DNA from: Dehalococcoidia bacterium | GTDB taxonomy: Bacteria > Chloroflexota > Dehalococcoidia > Tepidiformales > Tepidiformaceae | DNA length: 64,000 bases | Assembly: GCA_020853755.1 (NCBI GenBank) | Contig: JADYYG010000004.1 | Coordinates: 23,463 to 87,462 of the forward strand | Reading direction: 5' to 3' | Part shown: one piece after another, positions 34,806 through 43,783 of the stretch | How positions within the stretch are numbered: the stretch's first letter is position 1 | Layout: each line of letters starts with the position of its first letter | Translations under genes and position numbers: made by a program | The notes under the pieces: generated by a model | Database searches by the model: none | Seen by the model: the letters and a program-made list of their open reading frames with translations, nothing else | What the model was told of the DNA's origin: nothing

Positions 34806-34898
34806 ATGGGCGACAAGAGTCCGAAAAACACCGCGAAAACCAATAAGCAGAAGGCTGACCACAAGGCTGCTGCAAAGACTGCCGCACCGAAGAAGTAG
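34806..34898 (+). CDS. 30-residue basic protein (MGDKSPK type)
   Basis: A 30-residue, Lys/Ala-rich open frame with start MGDKSPKNTAKTNKQK and end APKK. A strong GAGGAGG lies ten bases before its ATG and a promoter is upstream, so it is expressed. Eleven lysines and a single SPK motif make it strongly basic. I recall similar tiny proteins in Actinobacteria and Chloroflexota of unknown function; they might bind nucleic acid, but nothing here proves it. Confidence 0.65.
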   Translation: MGDKSPKNTAKTNKQKADHKAAAKTAAPKK

Positions 34899-35009
34899 CG
34901 CGATTCGGGTTCACGCCGGAAACGGATGGCGACGGAGCCGTGCCGGGCGATCGTTCCAGGTGGGGGCCCGCAGGCTCCCACGCTGACCAGTTCGTTGGGG
35001 GGAGACCGG

Positions 35010-36047
35010 ATGCTGGCTCGGCTCACGTTTTTCGGGTTGGTCCTGAGCGGGATGACCGTTTTTGCTGCCTGTGGTGGCAGCAGCAGTGACGATGATGACG
35101 ACGATCCGACGCCGACCGTAGAGGCCACTGCCACCGCGGTGAAGGACCTGACGCCACAGGAAATCGTGGCCCAGATGAATCAGTCGGTGGTGCACATCAA
35201 GGCCACCTATCCTGAGGGGACCGGCGGTGGCAGCGGCATCGTTTGGGAAGACGCCACCCACATCCTGACGAACGCCCACGTGGTCACCGGCGCGGGTTCG
35301 ATCAAGGTCATCGACCCGAAGGATGGCAGGCAGATCAGCGCGAAAGTCGTGGCGCAGAGTCCGTGTGATGATGTGGCGCTGCTCGAGGTAGAACGAGGGA
35401 ACTTCACCCCGGCGAAGATCGGCGACAGCGGCAAGCTGGCGGCCGGCGAAGCTGTCGTCGCCCTCGGCTTCCCGGGCACCGTCACTGACCAGAGTTCCGA
35501 CAAGCTCACCGTCACGCGCGGCATTGTCAGCAAAGTCAGCGACACCGTGGACGGGTACAACGACCTGATCCAGACCGACGCCGCGATCAACCCTGGCAAT
35601 AGCGGCGGACCGCTGGTAAACGCGCGCGGTGAAGTCATCGGCATCAACACGTTGTCGGCGCGGACGAAGCAGGACCAGAACTACGCCATCGCGATCAACG
35701 AAGCGAAGTTCGTGGCAGATAAGCTGAAGGCCGGGAAGAACCTGAACTGGATCGGCGCCCGCATCGAGCCGAACTACCGTGGCCTCGCGAGCGAACTCGG
35801 CATCAAGCTCGCCTACACCGATGGCCTGCTCGTCACCGGCATCGACACTGGGAGTCCCGCCCAGAAGGCTGGCCTCGGCTACTCCGACCTCATCTACACC
35901 GTCGATGATGTGAATGTGCCGACCGTCGGCTCGTTCTGCGATGTCCTCCGCTCTCGGAAGGCCGGTGACAAGATCCGGATCGTGATTACGCGCACGTACC
36001 GTGACGGGTCGTATGAGGACCTCTACTCGGACGTGGTCCTCGAGTAA
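35010..36047 (+). CDS. HtrA-like trypsin-type protease with PDZ domain
   Basis: A 345-residue lipoprotein of the HtrA/DegP family. The lipobox (TVFAACGG) puts Cys21 at the modification site, followed by an Asp run. The catalytic triad is His90 (NAHVV), Asp121 (DDVALLEV) and Ser198 (GNSGGPL). A PDZ domain covers about 245-345. The ATG at 35010 follows GGGGGGAGA; a longer frame to 34926 lacks a signal peptide. It likely degrades or folds envelope proteins outside the membrane. Confidence 0.92.
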   Translation: MLARLTFFGLVLSGMTVFAACGGSSSDDDDDDPTPTVEATATAVKDLTPQEIVAQMNQSVVHIKATYPEGTGGGSGIVWEDATHILTNAHVVTGAGSIKVIDPKDGRQISAKVVAQSPCDDVALLEVERGNFTPAKIGDSGKLAAGEAVVALGFPGTVTDQSSDKLTVTRGIVSKVSDTVDGYNDLIQTDAAINPGNSGGPLVNARGEVIGINTLSARTKQDQNYAIAINEAKFVADKLKAGKNLNWIGARIEPNYRGLASELGIKLAYTDGLLVTGIDTGSPAQKAGLGYSDLIYTVDDVNVPTVGSFCDVLRSRKAGDKIRIVITRTYRDGSYEDLYSDVVLE

Positions 36048-36059
36048 GATCCCGGTTCG

Positions 36060-36830
36060 ATGTACAAAGAACTTGGCCCGGAGGACCACCTGCGGATGCT
36101 CGGCCTGGGCGCCGATGAACTCCCGGAAGTGGTCCTCCTCCTCGGTATCTTCGATGTGCACGAGGGCGCGAAGCGGTTCGCCCGGTACCTCGATGACGCC
36201 CGCTTCTCCCGCTCGGAGACGACGATGAGCGGGCTGCCGTACTACCTCGGCACGCATAAAGGGACGCGGGTCGCGCTCTCCGCCTGCTTCGGCGGACCGA
36301 TGGCAGCGACGTTCGCGCACACCTGGTGCGGCGCGGGCGTGCGCACCGTGGTCCAACTGGGCTGGTACGGGGCGCTGCAACCGGGCACCAGCTTGGGCGA
36401 CGTGGTGGTGCCGCGCCACGCCGAACGCCAGGATGGGGCTTCGGACTGGTACCTCGCAAAGGGCATCCTGGCCGACGCTACCCCGGAACTTGCAGGTGCG
36501 ATCGCCGAGGGGTTACGCGGGCGCGGCATCCCGGTCAACGAGCACGCCATCTTTTCGACCCCTGCGCTGCTGGCTGAATCGCGCGAGGTCATCGCGGACT
36601 GGTCGCGCCACGGCTGGCACGGCGTGGACATGGAGACCGCGGCCACATTCGCCGTGGCGAAACACATGGGCGCACGGCGCGCGGCCGCCCTCCTGCGGAT
36701 CGATGATCTCGTGACCGAAGAGCACAGTGTCGCCGGCGCTCTCCCGGCTGAACTTCGTAGCTTCATGCGCAGCCGTGAGGAAGAGTTGCTTCACGCGGTG
36801 GTTGAGGCCTGTGCAGCGACGCCGGCGTAG
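36060..36830 (+). CDS. Nucleoside phosphorylase family protein
   Basis: A 256-residue phosphorylase/MTAN-fold protein. A GVDMETAATFAVAKHMG segment gives the substrate-ribose Glu site typical of uridine and purine phosphorylases, and GTSLGDVVVPRHAERQDG the middle strand. The N-terminal GxPxxxxF-type phosphate site is degenerate. The gene starts 13 bases after the HtrA stop. It probably handles purine or uridine salvage; I cannot pick the base. Confidence 0.82.
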   Translation: MYKELGPEDHLRMLGLGADELPEVVLLLGIFDVHEGAKRFARYLDDARFSRSETTMSGLPYYLGTHKGTRVALSACFGGPMAATFAHTWCGAGVRTVVQLGWYGALQPGTSLGDVVVPRHAERQDGASDWYLAKGILADATPELAGAIAEGLRGRGIPVNEHAIFSTPALLAESREVIADWSRHGWHGVDMETAATFAVAKHMGARRAAALLRIDDLVTEEHSVAGALPAELRSFMRSREEELLHAVVEACAATPA

Positions 36831-36892
36831 CTGCCTGTTCGCTCAGGGCGGTTCCCCGTAGTATCCCCGGCACAACCCCATCGGAGGATGAG

Positions 36893-37684
36893 ATGGACTT
36901 CTGCCGGTACGAAAAGAAGGACCACGTCGCGTATATCACGATCACGCGCCCGGAGGTGATGAACGCGCTTCACGCTCCCGCGAACATCGAACTTGGCCAG
37001 GTCTTCGACGACTTTGCCGCGGACGATGACAGCTGGCTCGCCGTGCTCACGGGCGAGGGCGACCGCGCGTTCTCGGCGGGCAACGACCTGAAGTACACCG
37101 CGGAGATGTCGCGGCTCCCGCGCGAGCAGCGCCCGAACCTCGGCGCCGCACGGGGCGGCTTCGGCGGCCTGACGAGCCGGTACGACCTCTTCAAGCCCAT
37201 CATCGCCCGGGTCAACGGCTTCGCGCTCGGCGGCGGGCTCGAACTGGCGCTCGCGTGCGACATCATCGTGGCGGCTGACCACGCCGAGGTCGGACTGCCT
37301 GAGCCTCGCCGTGGGCTGATCGCGGGCGCCATGGGCGTACACCGCCTGCCGCGCCACCTGCCGCTGAAGCAGGCGATGGGGTACATGCTGACCGGGCGTC
37401 ACATGTCGGCCCAGCGCGCCTACGAAATCGGTCTCGTGAACGAAGTCGTGCCGCTGGCGAAGCTCGACGACGCGGTCGGCGCGTGGATTGCCGACATCGT
37501 CCGGTGCGCGCCGCTTTCGGTGCGGGCGACGAAGGAGGCGGCGCTCAAGGGACTCCAAATGCCGCTCGAACAGGCCGGCGTTGCCGAATACCAGTGGGAG
37601 ATGGCCCGCCGCCGCAGCGCCGATGCCATCGAAGGCCCGCGGGCGTTCGCCGAGAAGCGCGCCCCGAACTGGACCGGAAAGTAA
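36893..37684 (+). CDS. Enoyl-CoA hydratase/isomerase family protein
   Basis: A 263-residue crotonase-fold enzyme. An oxyanion-type FSAGNDLKY and GFALGGGLELALACDIIVAA with the second Gly-rich loop are present, then GLPEPRRGLIAGAMGVHRLP, where the usual catalytic Glu (GLPEPR) occurs. AGGAG is found upstream of its ATG. It may act in beta-oxidation or a side-chain degradation path with the acyl-CoA dehydrogenases at 12-15 kb. Confidence 0.92.
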   Translation: MDFCRYEKKDHVAYITITRPEVMNALHAPANIELGQVFDDFAADDDSWLAVLTGEGDRAFSAGNDLKYTAEMSRLPREQRPNLGAARGGFGGLTSRYDLFKPIIARVNGFALGGGLELALACDIIVAADHAEVGLPEPRRGLIAGAMGVHRLPRHLPLKQAMGYMLTGRHMSAQRAYEIGLVNEVVPLAKLDDAVGAWIADIVRCAPLSVRATKEAALKGLQMPLEQAGVAEYQWEMARRRSADAIEGPRAFAEKRAPNWTGK

Positions 37685-37705
37685 GGCACACCAGGCACGT
37701 CAGCA

Positions 37706-38557
37706 TCAGGACGGCAGTTGCCAGCGGCCGTCCTGCTCGCTGATGAGACCGTCCTTGCGGAGTCCCTGGAGGTAGCTGTCGAGGCGGCCGTGGTGCGCGG
37801 ATGGCAGCGCGGCCTGGAGTTCCGCCGCGGTGGCGGGCGCAACCCGGAGTGCATCAATAATCCGGCCGCGGGCGAAGCGTGCCGTGCTTTCGAAGCGAGG
37901 TGCGGTGGCCCCCGGTGCAGCGCCAGCGGGCATGCCTGCTTGCCGCCAGCCGCACCTCTGCGCCAGCGGGCACGCTTCGCAGCGCGGTTGCCGGGCGGAA
38001 CAGACCATCGCCCCCAGGTCCATGAGCGCGAGGTTGTGGGCGCGAACGTCCCGGTTCGGGAGGAGTGCCGCGAGGGCGGCAGTCATCTGCGCAGCTGTCA
38101 GGTCCCGCTGACTTGCTGCCCCGAGGACTGCGCGAGCAACGACCCGGGCAATGTTCGTGTCGGCGACGGCGACCGGTTGTTCGAACGCGAACGAGCGTAC
38201 GGCGGCAGCGGTGTATTCGCCGATGCCGGGCAGTGAACGGAGATCGCGTTCCGCGCGCGGAAGTTCGCCGCCATACCGGTGCGCGACCTCGACGGCGAGG
38301 CGGTGGAGGTTGAGGGCCCGCCGGTTATAGCCGAGCCCTCGCCAGGCGCGGATGACTTCGGCCGGGGATTCGGCTGCCAGGCTCGTGAAGGTGGGCCAGC
38401 GTTCGAGCCACTGGCGGTAGTACGGCAGCACGCGTTCGACCTGCGTCTGCTGGAGCATGACTTCGGAGACAAGGATGGCGTAGGGGTCGCGGGTCAGCCG
38501 CCAGGGAAGCGTGTGGCGGCCGTTCTGCCGGTACCAGTCCATGAGCGGCTGGCGCAC
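37706..38557 (-). CDS. mutY: A/G-specific adenine glycosylase, short form
   Basis: A 283-residue MutY, which removes adenine paired with 8-oxoguanine. Catalytic Glu32 (SEVMLQQTQV) and Asp133 (VADTNIARV), the helix-hairpin-helix LPGIGEYTA (109-117) and the iron-sulfur cysteines C-x6-C-x2-C-x5-C (CSARQPRCEACPLAQRC) are present. The NUDIX-like C-terminal domain that checks for 8-oxoG is missing; instead about 65 residues resemble a small winged helix. The start is GTG 38557, ten bases after the enoyl-CoA hydratase stop. Confidence 0.92.
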   Translation of the reverse strand: MRQPLMDWYRQNGRHTLPWRLTRDPYAILVSEVMLQQTQVERVLPYYRQWLERWPTFTSLAAESPAEVIRAWRGLGYNRRALNLHRLAVEVAHRYGGELPRAERDLRSLPGIGEYTAAAVRSFAFEQPVAVADTNIARVVARAVLGAASQRDLTAAQMTAALAALLPNRDVRAHNLALMDLGAMVCSARQPRCEACPLAQRCGWRQAGMPAGAAPGATAPRFESTARFARGRIIDALRVAPATAAELQAALPSAHHGRLDSYLQGLRKDGLISEQDGRWQLPS

Positions 38558-38567
38558 GGCGGCCGGG

Positions 38568-39371
38568 TCACACCCGGCGGATATCGAGGTCCTCCGTGTT
38601 CATGCGCGTCATGCGTTCGAACGCCTCATCGGTGGTCATCAAGTCCAGGAAGAGTGTTCGCTCCAGCGCGAGCCCGTCGGCGAGCGGCGTTTCCGGCGTC
38701 CCGCGAACGAGGCGCTTGATGTGGCCGGCCGCCCGTGGCGGGAGTCGCGACATTTCGTGTGCCATTGCCCTGGCCTGGGCGACGGCTTGGCCCGCCGGGG
38801 TGAGTTCCTGGAGGATGCCGAGGCGGAACGCTTCAGCTGGGGAGACGGTTCGGCCCCGCATGGCGATTTCGAGCGCACGGGGCATGCCCACCAGCCTCGC
38901 GAGGCGCTGGGTGCCGCCCGCGCCGGGAAGGATGCCCACCTTGATCTCCGGCAGCCCCACTTCGTAGGGGCCCTCTTCGGCAACCCGGATGTCACAGGCG
39001 AGGGTAAGTTCGAAGCCGCCACCCATCGCGAGCCCGTTGATGGCCGCAATCACCGGCTTGGGCATCGTTTCGAGGCGGCGGAAGACGTGGTCGATGGTGC
39101 GTTCGGGTATCAGGGATTCGGTGTCGACAGTGACGCCCTGTTCTCGCAATCGCTGCGAGGCAGCTGCTAGCTCGACTACGGAGTAGTGGCGAATGAAGAC
39201 GCCCGGAATGCCACCCGTGAGCACAACTGCCCGCACGCTATCGTCGGTCTCCAGTTCCCTGGTGACCACGTCGAGTTCGGCCACGGTGCCAGTGTCCATG
39301 TACCCCATGGGCGGATTCGTGATGGTGACCACCGCGACCGGGCCGTCGCGTTCGACTGAGAGTTGTGCCAA
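38568..39371 (-). CDS. Enoyl-CoA hydratase/isomerase family protein
   Basis: A 267-residue crotonase-family enzyme, starting MAQLSVERDGPVAVVTITNPP. It shows VLTGGIPGVFIRHYS, the Gly-rich AINGLAMGGGFELTLACDIRVA and GLPEIKVGILPGAGGTQRLAR with the catalytic Glu. The start is TTG, just after the stop of the TIM-barrel-like gene. It is one of two such genes within 3 kb on opposite strands, and their sequences differ enough to suggest different substrates. Confidence 0.92.
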   Translation of the reverse strand: MAQLSVERDGPVAVVTITNPPMGYMDTGTVAELDVVTRELETDDSVRAVVLTGGIPGVFIRHYSVVELAAASQRLREQGVTVDTESLIPERTIDHVFRRLETMPKPVIAAINGLAMGGGFELTLACDIRVAEEGPYEVGLPEIKVGILPGAGGTQRLARLVGMPRALEIAMRGRTVSPAEAFRLGILQELTPAGQAVAQARAMAHEMSRLPPRAAGHIKRLVRGTPETPLADGLALERTLFLDLMTTDEAFERMTRMNTEDLDIRRV

Positions 39372-39373
39372 GG

Positions 39374-40132
39374 CTAGTCGTCCTCTTCTTCGCCGCCCTC
39401 TTCATCGTGGGTGCTGGCTGTGGACGTGGGCACGATGGCGATGTCGCCGCCTTCGCGCTTCCCCTTCTTTGGCGCCGGGACTGCGCGCAGGGTTTCACCG
39501 AGCGCAGCCAGGGCCTCGGCTGATGTTCCCGCCGGGACGACGACCGCGAGCGCGCCCGAATCGCGCAGGACACGCAGTTCGCCAACCGCCGCGGCCGCAT
39601 CGACCGTCACGATGAGCCCGGTGGAAGCGAACGATGCCAGCCGCACGAGGCCGAGCTGCTGGGCCAGCGTCATCGCGCCTGTCGAACGCTGCACGAAAAG
39701 GCCATCGAGCCCGAGCGGCCCGAGGGCGCGCAGCGTGTTGTCGTCCATGTCCAGCGTGGCCACGACGACCTGGCCCATCTTCTCGGTGTCGACGGCGGCT
39801 GAATCTGTGGTGTCGAGCGGGCTCACGACGAAGTCGCAGTGAGCTGCATTCAGGGCCTCGGCGTCCGCTTCGGAGAGCGAAGCAAGTCCGCAGCCAACGG
39901 CCAGCTTTTCGGAAGCAATGCCGTTCATGGCAGCGGCGGCCGCAGTTGCTCCGCCCGCATCGACCAGAACCCCGTCGGCGCCCACATCGAGGGCAGCCTG
40001 GATCTCGGCAGCGTTGCGAGCGGTGGCGATGAGGGCCATGGCGCGCGGCTGTTCGCGGCTTACACGGCCGAAGCCGATGCCGGGCCCTTCGCGGCGTTGC
40101 AGTTTCTGGATTCGCTTCTGAAGCTGGCTCAA
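39374..40132 (-). CDS. Hypothetical protein, TIM-barrel-like with acidic tail
   Basis: A 252-residue protein of alternating alpha/beta pattern (AALDVGADGVLVDAGG, LVRLASFASTGLIVTVDAAAAVGELRVLRDSGALAVVVPAG), as in small TIM-barrel or phosphate-binding folds. A basic N-terminus (MSQLQKRIQKLQRRE) and an acidic tail (EEGGEEEDD) flank it. It begins at TTG 40132 after GAGGAG and is coupled to the downstream hydratase. No family was recognised. Confidence 0.65.
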   Translation of the reverse strand: MSQLQKRIQKLQRREGPGIGFGRVSREQPRAMALIATARNAAEIQAALDVGADGVLVDAGGATAAAAAMNGIASEKLAVGCGLASLSEADAEALNAAHCDFVVSPLDTTDSAAVDTEKMGQVVVATLDMDDNTLRALGPLGLDGLFVQRSTGAMTLAQQLGLVRLASFASTGLIVTVDAAAAVGELRVLRDSGALAVVVPAGTSAEALAALGETLRAVPAPKKGKREGGDIAIVPTSTASTHDEEGGEEEDD

Positions 40133-40137
40133 GGGGG

Positions 40138-41376
40138 TTACTCCTCTGTCCGTGGAAGGCTGGAACGAACGACCGCGCCAGCCTGGATGACGGTGCGGAT
40201 AGCTGATTGATCGGTGAGGGCCTCGATGCTCGCAAGCGGGTCGCGGTCGAGGATGACGAGGTCGGCGGCGAGACCTGGTTCGACCCGGCCAACTTCGTTG
40301 CTGACCTTGAGCAGGTCTGCCGCCCAGGCGGTCGACGCCATCAGCGCGGTGGCCGGGCTGAGGCCGAGTTGGACCATCCGCACGAGTTCCTGCGCGTTTT
40401 CGCCGGGGCGGTTCACCGGCGTGCCCTGGTCGGTGCCCATGGCGATATTCACGCCGGCAGCGACGGCCGCCCGGAAGCTCGCCTCGTGGTCTTCGAGGAC
40501 GCGCGTCCCCTTGTCGACCACGAACTGCGGGATGCCGGCTTCGAGGCCGTTATTCTGAATCTGGAACGGCGCCGTGAGTGTGGCGACGAGGTAGGTCCCC
40601 TGGTCGAGCATCAACTGGATGGCTTCGTCATCGAGCCAGATGCCGTGTTCGACACTGTCGACGCCGGCGCGGAGAGCGTTCTTGATGCCGTCAGTCGCCT
40701 GCGCATGCGCGGCAACGACGCGGAAGGCTTTGTGCGCTTCTTCGACACCTGCGCGGAGTTCGTCCTCGGTGAAGCTGGGCGAACGAGGGTCGACGCCCGG
40801 GGTCATGACACCGCCGCTGGCGAACAGCTTGATGGCGGTGGCGCCGGCCCTGAGTTGTTCGCGCACCGCGCGGCGGACGCCATCGGGCCCGTCGGCTTCG
40901 GTGGCGACGAAGCCGTGCCCATGGCCGCCAGTCATGGTCACGCCGAGGCCGGCGGCAAACATACGTGGGCCGGGAATGAGGCCGTTCGCGATGGCCGAGG
41001 CCATTTCCACGTTCAGCCGTTCGGCTGCGCCGAGGTCGCGCACGGTGGTGATGCCGGCTTCGAGCGTGGCCTTTGCGTATCCAGCCGCTTTCCATGCCCG
41101 CTGGGGCAGAGGCTGGCCACGCCCACCGTTGAGCTCGCGCGGGTTGCCGCTGCTGGTGAGGTGCACGTGGCAGTCGATCAGCCCGGGGATGATGTAGCAC
41201 CCTGTGGCGTCCAAGATGGCTGCTCCCTCGGGGCGAGAGCCATCGAGTCCAGCAATGCGGCCCGCTGCGAGGCTGACGTCCGCCCTCTGGAGCGTCCTTC
41301 GGGTGCTATCGAACACGTTCGCCCCGCGAAGGACGAGGGGTGCATGGGCGGAGCCGGCGGGGCCTGGAAGCGTCAC
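40138..41376 (-). CDS. Amidohydrolase family protein
   Basis: A 412-residue metal-dependent hydrolase with the usual beta-sandwich and TIM barrel. Zinc ligands are the HxH in DCHVHL, the carbamylated Lys candidate in AIKLFASGG, two later His (VAAHAQA, VEHGIW) and an Asp in GTDQGTPV. GTG 41376 is preferred because the frame above it overlaps the divergent gene at 41502. The imidazolonepropionase/prolidase-like branch is close in layout. Substrate unknown. Confidence 0.88.
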   Translation of the reverse strand: MTLPGPAGSAHAPLVLRGANVFDSTRRTLQRADVSLAAGRIAGLDGSRPEGAAILDATGCYIIPGLIDCHVHLTSSGNPRELNGGRGQPLPQRAWKAAGYAKATLEAGITTVRDLGAAERLNVEMASAIANGLIPGPRMFAAGLGVTMTGGHGHGFVATEADGPDGVRRAVREQLRAGATAIKLFASGGVMTPGVDPRSPSFTEDELRAGVEEAHKAFRVVAAHAQATDGIKNALRAGVDSVEHGIWLDDEAIQLMLDQGTYLVATLTAPFQIQNNGLEAGIPQFVVDKGTRVLEDHEASFRAAVAAGVNIAMGTDQGTPVNRPGENAQELVRMVQLGLSPATALMASTAWAADLLKVSNEVGRVEPGLAADLVILDRDPLASIEALTDQSAIRTVIQAGAVVRSSLPRTEE

Positions 41377-41501
41377 GTGCCACCCATTGTCAGCGGCCCG
41401 CTTGCATGGCGGCAACTCCGGTCTGGCGAGAATCACTCTGCAGCCCGCATACTGGCCGAAACGCGGCAACCACCTCCCGGTATGCGAAGCGAGGCGCGCC
41501 T

Positions 41502-42530
41502 GTGATTCGAACCATCCTTCGCCGCAAGTGGAACCCCGAAGCAAGCCCCGTGCTCACCGATGCCGCGCCGCTCCCGCAACTGCCGATACACTGCCCGGCG
41601 GAAGTGATGGAGGCCCTTGCCCGCGTTGGCCGGAGCGAAGACCTGCGCTTTTCACCGGACGGCACGCTGGTCGCGATAGCCGGGTTCTCGCGGCACGTCA
41701 TCCTTGTTATCGAAGTTGCCGTCCGGGAGTCCCCGGTGCTGGCAGTCGAACTTTCGGGCTTCGTGGAGATCCGCTCCGCCGGCATCGGCCTCGTCCATGG
41801 CATCGATTTCATCGATGAGCGAACGATGGCGGTGGCCAACCGCGATGGCAGCGTCGCGCTGGTCCCGATTCCTCCGGGCGCGCTGCCCGGCGCCGAAGTG
41901 ACGGTTGAGCCACTCCGCGTCCTGCGTGGGCCGCATGTCCAGTCGCCCGGCTCGGTGGCGGTTGTTCCCGGTGAGGGCGGGCTGACCGGCCTCGTGGTCT
42001 GCAACAACTATGTGCATCGCGTGGTGCGCTACGACCTCGATGCTGACGCCGGGTTCGCCGAACGCGGCCACGAGGTGGTGGCGCGGTGGCGGCTCGAGGT
42101 GCCCGACGGCATCGCTATCAGCCACGACGGAACAGTGATGGCGATCAGCAACCACGACACCCACGACGTGAAGCTGTTCCGCATGGACGACCCCGCGGGT
42201 CCGGACCGCCTGCCGATTGGGACGCTTGGCGGACTACAGTTCGCGCACGGGCTTCGGTTCACGCCCGATGATTGCGCGATCCTGGTAGCCGACGCGGGCG
42301 CGCCGTACATCCATACGTACGAATGCGGTGACGGCTGGGTGGGCGACAAGCAACCGGTCCGCAGCCATGTTGTCATCGACAGGGCAGCGTTCATCCATGG
42401 GCACGTCAATCCGCAGGAGGGCGGCCCGAAGGGGGTCGACATCCACCGCGGCGGACAGGTCGTCGCGATGACTTGCGGCGCCCAACCGCTGGCGTTCTAC
42501 CCGCTGCGCGATTTCCTAGCCCCGGCCTGA
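41502..42530 (+). CDS. Beta-propeller protein (lactonase/SMP-30-like)
   Basis: A 342-residue protein with a propeller-type pattern of repeated short strands ending in GxxxAIxxDG or similar, for example GTLVAIAGFSRHVILVIEV and GTVMAISNHDTHDVKLFRMDDPAGP. No signal peptide is seen. GTG 41502 is the first start inside the unshared part of the frame. It may be a lactonase or a simple binding propeller, but the metal-ligand set was not confirmed. Confidence 0.65.
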   Translation: MIRTILRRKWNPEASPVLTDAAPLPQLPIHCPAEVMEALARVGRSEDLRFSPDGTLVAIAGFSRHVILVIEVAVRESPVLAVELSGFVEIRSAGIGLVHGIDFIDERTMAVANRDGSVALVPIPPGALPGAEVTVEPLRVLRGPHVQSPGSVAVVPGEGGLTGLVVCNNYVHRVVRYDLDADAGFAERGHEVVARWRLEVPDGIAISHDGTVMAISNHDTHDVKLFRMDDPAGPDRLPIGTLGGLQFAHGLRFTPDDCAILVADAGAPYIHTYECGDGWVGDKQPVRSHVVIDRAAFIHGHVNPQEGGPKGVDIHRGGQVVAMTCGAQPLAFYPLRDFLAPA

Positions 42531-42587
42531 CTGCCCCGCTGGCCTGTGCGCTGATTCGTGTAGCATCCGGGCGGCAAGGAGGCCGCC

Positions 42588-43181
42588 ATGAACCCTCGCA
42601 TCCAACTCGTCATTGATGAGTTCGCACGTCACCGCCGCCAGTTCACCGTGCTTTGCCATTCGTTCACCCCGGTCGAACTGGTGACGCCCATCCCCGGGTC
42701 GCACTGGACCGTGCGGGACTACATCGCGCACCTCTGCACCATCGATGGACTGATCGTGCCGGGGTTCGCCGCCCGCGTGGGGACGCAGGCTCCCATGCCG
42801 GACACGCCGATCCCGAACCCGTTCGACATCGACGATTGGAACGAGGCCGCCGTTCGCTCGCGGGAGAACGTGTCTATCGATGACCTGCTGGCCGAGTCTG
42901 ATGGGCACCGGGAGCGGCTCATCGCCGCGATCACCCGGTTCAGCGATGCCGACCTCGACGCCATCATCGACTACGGCGGCGACCGGAAGACGCTGAATCT
43001 GCCGAAGTCGAAGGTTCGCTTCGGCGGCTTGCTCTGGGGCATCGCCATCCACGAACCGACGCATACGCGCGACATCCTGCGGGCGCTGCCGGCACGCAGC
43101 GAGGAGCCGTGGATCGCCGAGTGGCTGGCGAGCACCAGCGACTCGATGATCCCGCAGGGCGTGCGCGAACAACGCGTCTAG
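42588..43181 (+). CDS. DinB family metalloprotein
   Basis: A 197-residue four-helix protein of the DinB/mycothiol-transferase-like group. The metal triad is likely His48, His155 and His159 (IAHLC, then AIHEPTHTRDIL). The GGAGG before the ATG is strong. Family members bind zinc or nickel and some are thiol transferases. No regulatory link to SOS is seen here despite the name. Confidence 0.85.
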   Translation: MNPRIQLVIDEFARHRRQFTVLCHSFTPVELVTPIPGSHWTVRDYIAHLCTIDGLIVPGFAARVGTQAPMPDTPIPNPFDIDDWNEAAVRSRENVSIDDLLAESDGHRERLIAAITRFSDADLDAIIDYGGDRKTLNLPKSKVRFGGLLWGIAIHEPTHTRDILRALPARSEEPWIAEWLASTSDSMIPQGVREQRV

Positions 43182-43229
43182 CCGCGCGGCACGGTAGGCT
43201 GGAGAGAAGACTCATTCAGGAGCATTCAC

Positions 43230-43736
43230 GTGGCGAAGGAATACAAGAGCGCGCCCGCGATGGCTATCGACCCCTCGAAGAAGTACACCGCAGTCATCGA
43301 GACTTCGGCAGGGACCATGGAAGCCGAGTTCTTCCCCCAGGACGCGCCGAACACGGTGAACAACTTCGTCTTCCTTGCCCGGGACGGGTACTACAACGAA
43401 GTGATTTTCCACCGCGTGATCAGCGGCTTCATGATCCAGGGTGGCGACCCGACTGGCACCGGCCGCGGCGGCCCCGGCTACCGTTTCAACGACGAGAAGG
43501 TGACCCGGCCGTACTCCCGCGGCACCCTCGCGATGGCGAATGCCGGCCCGAACACGAACGGCAGCCAGTTCTTCATCATGCACGCCGACTACGCGCTGCC
43601 GCCGAACTACACCATCTTCGGCAAGCTGACCTCGGGCGAGGATGTGGTCGACAAGATCGCGACGGCACGGACCGGCGCCCAGGACCGCCCGGTTGAGCCG
43701 GTCTCGATCACCTCGATCACGGTCACCGAAAGCTAA
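43230..43736 (+). CDS. Cyclophilin-type peptidyl-prolyl isomerase
   Basis: A 168-residue cytoplasmic cyclophilin that speeds cis-trans proline folding. The active-site blocks are FHRVISGFMIQGGDP, GPGYRFNDEKV, MANAGPNTNGSQFFI and FGKLTSGEDVV. The catalytic Arg and Gln/Asn are in place. GTG 43230 follows AGGAG. It has no signal peptide, so it acts in the cytoplasm. Confidence 0.95.
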   Translation: MAKEYKSAPAMAIDPSKKYTAVIETSAGTMEAEFFPQDAPNTVNNFVFLARDGYYNEVIFHRVISGFMIQGGDPTGTGRGGPGYRFNDEKVTRPYSRGTLAMANAGPNTNGSQFFIMHADYALPPNYTIFGKLTSGEDVVDKIATARTGAQDRPVEPVSITSITVTES

Positions 43737-43750
43737 GCAGTCCCCGCACC

Positions 43751-43783
43751 CCGGGCGGCCGATGTCTGCGCCGCCCCGGTTTC
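43751..43783. terminator. Possible bidirectional terminator
   Basis: CCGGGCGGC (43751-43759) and GCCGCCCCGG (43770-43779) form a GC-rich stem, with TTT after it. It lies between the convergent cyclophilin and SDR genes. The U tract is short, so efficiency is uncertain. Confidence 0.45.

Noticed and set aside
40207..41505. 432-codon plus-strand frame opposite the amidohydrolase
   Set aside because: Antisense shadow; metal-binding motifs are on the minus strand.
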